DNA of 5,940 nt, from positions 1-5,940 of the forward strand of contig JAEZXP010000198.1 of assembly GCA_023419655.1 (NCBI GenBank), in the 5' to 3' direction. Positions 1-4,106 of this stretch are shown here, one piece after another. This DNA is from Bacillota bacterium (GTDB lineage: Bacteria; Bacillota; Clostridia; Lachnospirales; Lachnospiraceae). The position numbers were made by a program, and so were the translations under genes. The notes under the pieces are model-generated. The model did not search any database and had not been told where the DNA came from. It saw only the letters and a list, made by a program, of their open reading frames with translations. Positions within the stretch are counted from its first letter, which is position 1, and every line of letters begins with the position of its first letter.

Positions 1-468
1 ACCTTCCGGTTTACGGGATAGCCAGAAATAGGTGTGGAACATCTTAAATGTACAATAGTACCGATGCTTTTTGGCCTCAGCTTCACTCTTTTGAAATACA
101 GGAATTTGCGCTACCAAGTCCGGTAAATCCGGTTCATCGCAGAAAAGAGTACGAGCACAGGAAAACCTATTCCGCATCGGCTCAGACCCCTTTCTTACGA
201 TTTCCTCTAAATCTTCACGAGTCATATAATGAATATTGAAGTATCCTCCTTCATACGTGCATTTGCCATAATATACTTCTTCAAGTCCTTCGTCATTTTT
301 CTTCTGTTCACAATAGCTTTTTGATACAATCGCCACACCATCAATATCTGAATCCGGACGTTCCGTACCGGTAGCAACCGAGCCGATTAAAAATAGTGCC
401 TTGATTTCTTCATCTTCTCTGTAATGCTTAATCATATTTTCTATTGATTCCTCATGATGCTTATACAT
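1..468 (-). CDS. Nucleotidyltransferase-domain protein, C-terminus cut by window edge
   Basis: The first 156 codons are present; the gene runs off the left edge. The reading opens MYKHHEESIENMIKHY. The polymerase-beta-type nucleotidyltransferase signature is clear: G29-S30 in LIGSVATGTERPDSDID, followed by the metal-binding pair D41 and D43. This superfamily transfers nucleotides (usually AMP) to small molecules or proteins and includes aminoglycoside and lincosamide adenylyltransferases; the substrate here is unknown. The likely third-carboxylate strand reads YFNIHYM, with Asn78 where an acidic residue is usual. The start is firm: a TAG codon lies directly upstream in frame, and AAAGAGGT (476-483) sits 7 bases before the ATG. 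It follows the ABC-F gene on the same strand across a 142-bp spacer that contains a strong hairpin, so co-transcription may be limited. The domain call is solid; the function is open. Confidence 0.85.
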   Translation of the reverse strand, partial: MYKHHEESIENMIKHYREDEEIKALFLIGSVATGTERPDSDIDGVAIVSKSYCEQKKNDEGLEEVYYGKCTYEGGYFNIHYMTREDLEEIVRKGSEPMRNRFSCARTLFCDEPDLPDLVAQIPVFQKSEAEAKKHRYYCTFKMFHTYFWLSRKPEG

Positions 469-505
469 CTATTGTACCTCTTTCTTTTATTCATTGTTTT
501 GCAAA

Positions 506-536
506 CCACTCCAAGCATATTACATTCTTGGAGTGG
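506..536 (-). terminator. Perfect 10-bp hairpin between ABC-F and nucleotidyltransferase genes
   Basis: CCACTCCAAG (506-515) and CTTGGAGTGG (527-536) are perfect inverted repeats around an 11-base loop. On the minus strand the hairpin lies about 75 bases beyond the ABC-F stop codon and about 40 bases before the nucleotidyltransferase start. It is therefore placed to end the ABC-F transcript or to attenuate read-through. The tail on the minus strand is only GGTTTGC, a weak U-tract, so efficient intrinsic termination is uncertain. It could instead protect the RNA or be a protein-binding palindrome. Confidence 0.5.
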
Positions 537-610
537 GATTTCCATAATCTTAAACCATGTTCTCATAATCCTAAAGCCATACCTGCATTCTTCAATTGTA
601 TAATAACTTT

Positions 611-2500
611 TTAGTTTTGTATAGAATCAAGATACTTTTCCAGCTTATCTTCTTCACTTATCAGCTGATTATACATTTCATTCAACCTAACATAATCACA
701 GGCAATCTCCGGGCTTTCCATCTGTGCTTTTATTCTTTCGATTTCTCTTTCCGTCTCTTCTATCATCTTTTCCAGCTTTATCGTTTCCTGATTTTTTCTG
801 TCCAGAGCTTTTCTATCCTGATAGGTTCCGTTGGAAGCTGCTTTAGGAGCATTTTTATGAGCTTCATACTTAATGGAAGTACCTGTTTCATCTGATGTAA
901 GCTCTCTTTCTGTGTATTCCTGATAGCCAAAGGGATAATAATTCACCTTATCCCTTTCAAATATCAACAGTGAATCTGCTGTTTTTTGCACAAAATACCT
1001 GTCATGGGATACGAATAAAACCGTACCCTCATAGTTTATAAGCATTTCCTCCAATGCCTCTTTCCCCACAATATCCATATGATTCGTCGGCTCATCCAGA
1101 ATAAGAAGATTAGGTCTTTTTTTAAGGATTTTGGCCAGGCTTAACCGCACCTTCTCTCCGCCTGACAACTGGCAGACCTTTTTATAGACCGTATCCTGTG
1201 CAAATAAGAAGCAGCCAAGTGCAGAGCGGGCTTCCGATATAACCATATCCGGAAATTCTTCACAAAAATCCTCCAATACAGTCCTGTCATTATCATTTTG
1301 GGCAAGCTGCTGGTCAAAATAACCCGTATCAATTTGAAATCCGTAGAAGAATTCTCCTTCCAGCTTATTGACCTGTTTCACCAGTGTTTTTAATAGCGTC
1401 GATTTTCCAATTCCATTTTCACCAATTACCGCCAGCCTTTGCCCCTTCTTTAGTACAAAGCTAACCTCACACAGGGGCTTATCATAGCCTATAACAAGCC
1501 TATTCACCCTTAGGACCTCCTGTCCTCCTGCTTTTAGGGGCTTAAATTCTGCCCGGAAGGTCTTGAGGTCGTATTTTTCCGGCGCCTGAATAATATCCAT
1601 ATGCTCAATCTGTTTTAATTTTGATTTGGTCATCGCCACCTTGGTTGGATGGTGCTTATACTTCTCAACCAATGCCATGAGCCTTGCGATTTCCTTCTGC
1701 TGCAATTGATAATCCTTCTGCTGCTTATCCCAATTTAACCGCTTCTGCTTTACAAATGCCGAATAATTGCCCTGATACCGTGTCATCTTCCTATGTTCGA
1801 TTTCATAGGTAACATCCGCTATCTTATCCAGAAACATTCTGTCATGGGAGATGATAACCACCGCTTTCGGATACTGCTTCAAATATCGTTCAAGCCATTC
1901 AATCGTGGGCAAATCCAGATGATTCGTAGGCTCATCCAAAAGTAAAATATCAGGCTTGCTTAACAGCAGTCGGATGAATGCCAGCTTTGTTCTCTGTCCG
2001 CCGGAAAAGTTTTTTACCGGACGTTTCAAGTCTGTCAGCGCAAATCCAAACTTCGTCACAACCGTTTCCATTTCCGATTGATAGGTATAACCTCCCAAGG
2101 TCTCAAAAAGCTCCAATGTTCTTGAATAGTTTGCCAGCACCTCCCTGGAATGGTCCGTCTCCATTCGGATACAAAGCTGTTCCAGCTTTTCCTTCAATTC
2201 AAGCAGGGAGGCATACGCCTTTAAAAGCTCTTCCTCCACCGTTGAATGTTCATTTTCAAAGTTAATCTGCTGTAAAAAACCAATCGTTACATTCCCAGCT
2301 TTATTAATCCAGCTTTCTTCATCACTGTCCGGATTATCCAGCGAAAGTATACCCGCAATCAGCTTAAATAAAGTGGTCTTACCACAGCCATTTCGACCGA
2401 CAACTGCGATTTTCTCCGTATTTTTTATTTCAAAATTAATATACTCAAGTATGGTGTCAGCCGCATATTTTACAAGTCCGTTATTGATTTGATAAATCAT
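611..2500 (-). CDS. ABC-F family ATPase (ribosome-associated, YdiF-like architecture)
   Basis: This is a 629-residue soluble protein with two ABC cassettes and no membrane segment. Cassette 1 has Walker A GRNGCGKTT (35-43), signature FSGGQ (165-169), Walker B and Q-loop-distal LLLDEPTNHLD with catalytic E190, and switch H219. Cassette 2 has GENGIGKST (360-368), LSGGE (445-449), LLILDEPTNHMD with E470, and H499. EPTNH is a hallmark of ABC-F proteins, which bind the ribosomal E site and act on translation; some members displace ribosome-targeting antibiotics. The interdomain linker (about 240-325) is Lys/Gln-rich, helical and short. The C-terminus (about 560-629) is a charged predicted coiled coil, as in YdiF-type members. 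The short linker favours a housekeeping-like translation factor over a long-linker resistance protein, but does not exclude resistance. The start is supported by AAAGGAA (2507-2513), 7-8 bases upstream. All catalytic residues are intact. The gene has its own spacer with terminators and a candidate promoter upstream. Confidence 0.96.
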   Translation of the reverse strand: MIYQINNGLVKYAADTILEYINFEIKNTEKIAVVGRNGCGKTTLFKLIAGILSLDNPDSDEESWINKAGNVTIGFLQQINFENEHSTVEEELLKAYASLLELKEKLEQLCIRMETDHSREVLANYSRTLELFETLGGYTYQSEMETVVTKFGFALTDLKRPVKNFSGGQRTKLAFIRLLLSKPDILLLDEPTNHLDLPTIEWLERYLKQYPKAVVIISHDRMFLDKIADVTYEIEHRKMTRYQGNYSAFVKQKRLNWDKQQKDYQLQQKEIARLMALVEKYKHHPTKVAMTKSKLKQIEHMDIIQAPEKYDLKTFRAEFKPLKAGGQEVLRVNRLVIGYDKPLCEVSFVLKKGQRLAVIGENGIGKSTLLKTLVKQVNKLEGEFFYGFQIDTGYFDQQLAQNDNDRTVLEDFCEEFPDMVISEARSALGCFLFAQDTVYKKVCQLSGGEKVRLSLAKILKKRPNLLILDEPTNHMDIVGKEALEEMLINYEGTVLFVSHDRYFVQKTADSLLIFERDKVNYYPFGYQEYTERELTSDETGTSIKYEAHKNAPKAASNGTYQDRKALDRKNQETIKLEKMIEETEREIERIKAQMESPEIACDYVRLNEMYNQLISEEDKLEKYLDSIQN

Positions 2501-2562
2501 AAGATATTCCTTTCCTTCCTTAAAGCCTCCCCGTGATAAATTCCTTATTCCTGATGTGGAGA

Positions 2563-2592
2563 CTTATAATTGCTCTAATAAATTTATTGCAA
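2563..2592 (-). promoter_or_regulatory. Candidate sigma-A promoter of the ABC-F gene
   Basis: On the minus strand, TTGCAA (2587-2592, 4 of 6 to consensus) and TATAAG (2563-2568, 5 of 6) are separated by 18 bp. Transcription would begin near 2556 and give a leader of about 55 bases. This would place the promoter downstream of both spacer terminators, which would then simply insulate the gene. A second perfect TATAAT lies near 2645 on the minus strand, upstream of the nearer terminator, but has no convincing -35 box. Confidence 0.45.
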
Positions 2593-2633
2593 AAATAAAG
2601 CCGGACCAGGCTAGCAGCTTCAACCTGTCCGGC
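2591..2633 (-). terminator. Intrinsic terminator or attenuator upstream of ABC-F
   Basis: GCCGGAC (2600-2606) pairs with GTCCGGC (2627-2633), and AGG (2608-2610) with CCT (2624-2626) across one bulged base. This gives a GC-rich 10-bp stem with a 13-base loop. On the minus strand it is followed directly by TTTATTTTT (2591-2599), a good U-tract. It lies about 100 bases before the ABC-F start codon, so it could end transcripts arriving from upstream or act as an attenuator in the ABC-F leader. Confidence 0.8.
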
Positions 2634-2694
2634 AGTTCTATGGCATTATAGTTTTAATCAAAAAAACATTTGTTTAACCAAGGTTTTTCACACT

Positions 2695-2727
2695 AAAAAA
2701 CTGCAGACAGGCTAATGCTGCTGCAGT
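2695..2727 (-). terminator. Intrinsic terminator, distal of two upstream of ABC-F
   Basis: ACTGCAG (2700-2706) pairs with CTGCAGT (2721-2727), extended by CAG (2708-2710) with CTG (2718-2720) after one bulged base. The stem has 10 bp and a 7-base loop. On the minus strand it is followed by TTTTTT (2695-2700). The other strand has no T-tract after the stem, so the direction is clear. It is the best-formed terminator for the upstream GNAT transcript, though it lies about 340 bases past that stop codon. Confidence 0.75.
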
Positions 2728-2819
2728 CATTAATATATTAATATCAATGGATTAATCCTGATCCCTATTTCTTAAAATCGTACATCATCCTCAATTAGCC
2801 AAGTTCATCGTTTTCTGAT

Positions 2820-2932
2820 TATTTTAAGGAGAATGCACCCGGATGCCAAAATGAGATACTCAAAACAATCCTCATGTAAAATAAAATTTTCATGAGAATT
2901 AATAAAGACAGTTTGGCATCAGCTATTTTAAG
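2820..2932. repeat. MITE-like or structured palindromic element with 9-bp flanking direct repeats
   Basis: GATGCCAAA (2842-2850) and TTTGGCATC (2912-2920) are perfect inverted repeats about 80 bp apart. The pairing extends to about 12 of 14 positions if single mismatches are allowed. Between them are two nested hairpins: TGAG-ATA-CTCA (2852-2862) and CTCATG (2871-2876) with CATGAG (2891-2896), the latter continuing inward as AAAAT/ATTTT around an AAA loop. Folded, this is a three-way junction. The unit is bracketed by TATTTTAAG at 2820-2828 and 2924-2932, which could be a target-site duplication. No transposase is present. It may be a miniature mobile element, a dispersed palindromic repeat or a structured RNA; multi-copy status cannot be judged from one window. 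Confidence 0.45.
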
Positions 2933-3029
2933 AAATGAAACCTCCGAGCAAAGCATAGCCAACTTTTTTCAATTGTGGTCTTTGCGCGGAGATAAGTTTC
3001 ACTGTTCTAATCTCAGTTACAGGCTTCAC
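2928..3029 (-). CDS. Possible 33-residue small protein downstream of GNAT
   Basis: I do not recognise this frame. From a GTG at 3029 it opens MKPVTEIRTVKLISAQ (initiator read as Met) and ends KKVGYALLGGFIS before a TAA. AAAGGGG lies 7 bases upstream of the GTG, which is a usable ribosome binding site. An ATG six codons earlier (3047) has none. The peptide is basic in the middle with a hydrophobic, glycine-containing tail. It follows the GNAT stop by about 35 bases on the same strand. Against it, the second half coincides with a long imperfect hairpin (2937-3000), so the frame may be chance. Treat it as tentative. Confidence 0.25.
   Translation of the reverse strand: MKPVTEIRTVKLISAQRPQLKKVGYALLGGFIS
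2937..3000. repeat. Long imperfect inverted repeat downstream of GNAT
   Basis: The arms are 2937-2953 and 2980-3000. Three blocks pair: GAAAC with GTTTC, CTCCG with CGGAG, and GCAAAG with CTTTGC. One A/G mismatch and a 4-base ATAA bulge interrupt a 16-bp stem around a 26-base loop. No strong T-run follows on either strand (the minus strand reads CATTTCTT), so it is not a clear intrinsic terminator. It could be a 3'-end stabilising hairpin of the GNAT mRNA, a weak terminator, or part of a structured RNA. Confidence 0.5.
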
Positions 3030-3064
3030 AGAATTACCCCTTTCCATCTTATTTCATATAATTA

Positions 3065-3526
3065 TTAAGCAAAATAATCCTTACTCATTTGCTTATAATC
3101 AAGCTGTTTAAATCCCATTTGTTTATATAAAGCAATCGCGTTTTTGTTATCCCCTGTTACTTCCAGCCGTACCCTCTTATAATCATTCTCCGGTACCCAT
3201 TTCTTTTCTATCAGTTCAAACAACTTTTTCGCAATACCTTTGCCCCTATAAACCGGTAGAATATATATCTCTTCAATCCACAAACACATACCGCCGGCTT
3301 CATTAGAATATGCTACGGCTGCCAGGACATACCCTGCCATCTCGTTATTCCATTCTATAATAAATCCTTTTATAAACGGGCTTTTATCTATACATAATTG
3401 AAATGTTTTCTCAAAATGTTGCTCAGGCACAGAATGAACTACATACGGAGGATTATAGAAAACCTTCGAGCTGCTAATATAAAAGCTCTTATCCGCCGGA
3501 GAAAACTCTCTAAAAACTACCGACAT
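3065..3526 (-). CDS. GNAT family N-acetyltransferase
   Basis: This is a 153-residue cytoplasmic enzyme opening MSVVFREFSPADKSFY. GNAT proteins move acetyl from acetyl-CoA to an amine on a small molecule, peptide or protein. The fold order is visible: N-terminal strand and helices (1-50), beta-strand IIEWNNEMAGYVLAAVAY (56-73), then motif A with EEIYILPVYRGKGIAKKL (85-102). The R-G-K-G-I-A pyrophosphate loop is at 94-99, and motif B follows as NKNAIALYKQMGF (127-139). The length is typical. An in-frame ATG at 3649 would add 41 residues, but the chosen start has AAGGGAGA (3532-3539) six bases upstream, and a good promoter lies inside the longer frame. The acceptor substrate is unknown. Related enzymes include aminoglycoside and streptothricin acetyltransferases, but nothing here singles them out. 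It is divergent from the APH operon. Confidence 0.9.
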   Translation of the reverse strand: MSVVFREFSPADKSFYISSSKVFYNPPYVVHSVPEQHFEKTFQLCIDKSPFIKGFIIEWNNEMAGYVLAAVAYSNEAGGMCLWIEEIYILPVYRGKGIAKKLFELIEKKWVPENDYKRVRLEVTGDNKNAIALYKQMGFKQLDYKQMSKDYFA

Positions 3527-3584
3527 TTTAATCTCCCTTATAACACGAATCATCTTTTGAAAATTGCCAATCGTTAATAAAACC

Positions 3585-3613
3585 ATTTTACCATATAACC
3601 TGCATTCTGTCAT
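3585..3613 (-). promoter_or_regulatory. Promoter of the GNAT gene
   Basis: On the minus strand, ATGACA (3608-3613, 5 of 6) and TAAAAT (3585-3590, 5 of 6) are separated by 17 bp. A TGG just before the -10 gives an extended -10 element. The start of transcription would be near 3578, about 50 bases before the chosen ATG, which supports the shorter GNAT reading. Confidence 0.65.
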
Positions 3614-3664
3614 GCCATTTCTTATATTCCTGATTGTTCTTCTTATCATCCTTTATTAAATTGA

Positions 3665-3693
3665 TTGACATTACTCTTACAACACTTTACAAT
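3665..3693 (+). promoter_or_regulatory. Strong sigma-A promoter of the leader-APH-PHP operon
   Basis: TTGACA (3665-3670, perfect) and TACAAT (3688-3693, 5 of 6) are separated by exactly 17 bp, so transcription should start near 3700. This gives an RNA leader of roughly 400 bases before the kinase start codon. The promoter is back to back with the GNAT promoter, whose -35 box is about 50 bp away. Confidence 0.8.
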
Positions 3694-3698
3694 ATCTA

Positions 3699-3714
3699 TA
3701 TCCCATGTGGGATA
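3699..3714. promoter_or_regulatory. Palindrome at the predicted transcription start
   Basis: TATCCCA and TGGGATA are perfect 7-bp inverted repeats separated by TG, centred about 7 bases after the predicted start site of the plus-strand operon. The position suits a repressor operator or a 5'-end hairpin, although a 2-base loop is too tight for a stable full RNA stem. No cognate regulator gene is in the window. Confidence 0.35.
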
Positions 3715-3744
3715 ATATATACTTCCGAAAGGAGATGTTTAATT

Positions 3745-3777
3745 ATGACGGATATGGTATTGGTGATTACATCTTAA
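3745..3777 (+). CDS. Leader peptide MTDMVLVITS
   Basis: This is a 10-codon ORF with a strong ribosome binding site (AAAGGAG, 3728-3734, 10 bases upstream), about 45 bases after the predicted transcription start and upstream of several hairpins and two terminators. This is the arrangement of leader peptides that sense ribosome-targeting antibiotics by stalling. The ORF itself lies inside a hairpin: AGATGT (3733-3738), which overlaps the end of the Shine-Dalgarno sequence, can pair with ACATCT (3769-3774) at the end of the ORF. Ribosomes on the ORF would open that stem. I do not recognise the peptide as a known leader. Its role is inferred from position. Confidence 0.65.
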   Translation: MTDMVLVITS

Positions 3778-3785
3778 AACAGAAT

Positions 3786-3896
3786 ATCGGGCATATCTTT
3801 TTCTTATGCCAGAAGCGTTCCTTGGACGAAAGTGCCTTATGGACGCTTGATTAGTAACCTTTCGTGAATACTGCTGTTCGTTAGATACGATAAAGG
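3786..3896 (+). promoter_or_regulatory. Attenuator leader with competing hairpins
   Basis: GGCATA (3790-3795) pairs with TATGCC (3805-3810). AAGCGT and CC (3813-3821) pair with GGACGCTT (3841-3848) across one bulge. CTTTCGT (3859-3865) has two exclusive partners: upstream ACGAAAG (3826-3832), a perfect 7-bp match, or downstream ACG plus AAAGG (3887-3896), with CCTTT joining in. The second option captures the left arm and loop of the 3883-3903 terminator and so works as an anti-terminator. GATATG inside the leader ORF (3751-3756) can also pair with CATATC (3792-3797), linking ribosome position to the downstream fold. The switch logic is inferred from these complementarities. Confidence 0.6.
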
Positions 3897-3909
3897 CGTA
3901 TCTTTTTTT
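3883..3909 (+). terminator. First intrinsic terminator of the leader
   Basis: AGATACG (3883-3889) and CGTATCT (3897-3903) form a perfect 7-bp stem with loop ATAAAGG, followed by a run of seven T (3903-3909). It lies about 105 bases after the leader-peptide stop and about 200 bases before the kinase gene, so it would give a short attenuated RNA unless the anti-terminator forms. Confidence 0.85.
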
Positions 3910-3912
3910 ATG

Positions 3913-3959
3913 CCGTGAGACAACAGCTTCTTAAGAGGCTGCTTGTTCACGGTATTTTT
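3913..3959 (+). terminator. Second intrinsic terminator of the leader
   Basis: CCGTGA (3913-3918) pairs with TCACGG (3947-3952), ACAA (3920-3923) with TTGT (3943-3946), and CAGC (3924-3927) with GCTG (3938-3941), with one bulged base on each side. The 14-bp stem is followed by TATTTTT. It starts only 3 bases after the first terminator's T-tract, giving a tandem double block before the kinase gene. Confidence 0.8.
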
Positions 3960-4091
3960 ACGTCCTAAAATAGTCTTCTCTTGTTTGAGGAATTACAGGA
4001 GCCGTCTTTTATGAAGTGAACATTGGGTATATACAGCGATTTATGAATCCAGCGATGAGGTTACATGCAATTGTGAATTTAGACCATTAAC
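3960..4091 (+). other. Leader segment between terminators and kinase gene, with tiny ORFs
   Basis: This 132-bp untranslated stretch has no ordinary gene. It contains ATG-AAG-TGA (4011-4019), a two-codon ORF with AGGAG (3997-4001) placed 9 bases upstream. A separate open frame ends with MNPAMRLHAIVNLDH (4043-4090), whose TAA stops one base before the kinase Shine-Dalgarno sequence; its ATG has no ribosome binding site. Either could modulate ribosome loading on the kinase gene, or they may be chance. Confidence 0.3.
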
Positions 4092-4106
4092 AGGAGGACA
4101 ATGAAT

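Larger units (their letters stand above)
2501..3064. other. 564-bp spacer between GNAT and ABC-F genes
   Basis: This long spacer has no ordinary-sized gene. Read on the minus strand it holds, in order: a doubtful 33-codon ORF overlapping a long imperfect hairpin, a nested palindromic MITE-like element, an AT-rich stretch (2731-2818) with small palindromes such as ATTAATATATTAAT but no recognisable gene, two intrinsic terminators about 70 bp apart, a candidate promoter, and the ABC-F ribosome binding site. A weak hairpin (AAGCCTCC 2523-2530 with GGAGACTT 2558-2565, one G-U pair on the RNA) lies just upstream of the ABC-F Shine-Dalgarno sequence. Confidence 0.8.

Noticed and set aside
48..239. 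Plus-strand 63-codon frame
   Set aside because: It lies antisense to the nucleotidyltransferase, has no ribosome binding site and no recognisable motif.
596..895. Plus-strand 99-codon frame rich in Phe/Ile/Leu, resembling a membrane protein
   Set aside because: It is antisense to the Lys/Glu-rich coiled-coil end of the ABC-F gene, which produces hydrophobic shadow frames.
1141..1332. Minus-strand 63-codon frame inside ABC-F
   Set aside because: It is an alternate-frame shadow within an intact, fully motif-supported gene.
1978..2265. Plus-strand 95-codon frame
   Set aside because: It is antisense to cassette 1 of the ABC-F gene, with no start signals or family resemblance.
2577..2588. AATAAATTTATT perfect palindrome
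   Set aside because: It is a pure A/T palindrome inside an AT-rich spacer, likely by chance, and overlaps the candidate promoter spacer.
3527..3649. 41-residue N-terminal extension of the GNAT protein
   Set aside because: The internal ATG at 3526 has a far better ribosome binding site, the GNAT fold begins there, and the likely promoter lies inside the extension.
3726..3736. CGAAAGGAGAT shared by the leader peptide and the PHP gene (5143-5153)
   Set aside because: It is an 11-base match centred on a Shine-Dalgarno sequence; expected similarity of ribosome binding sites rather than a repeat element.
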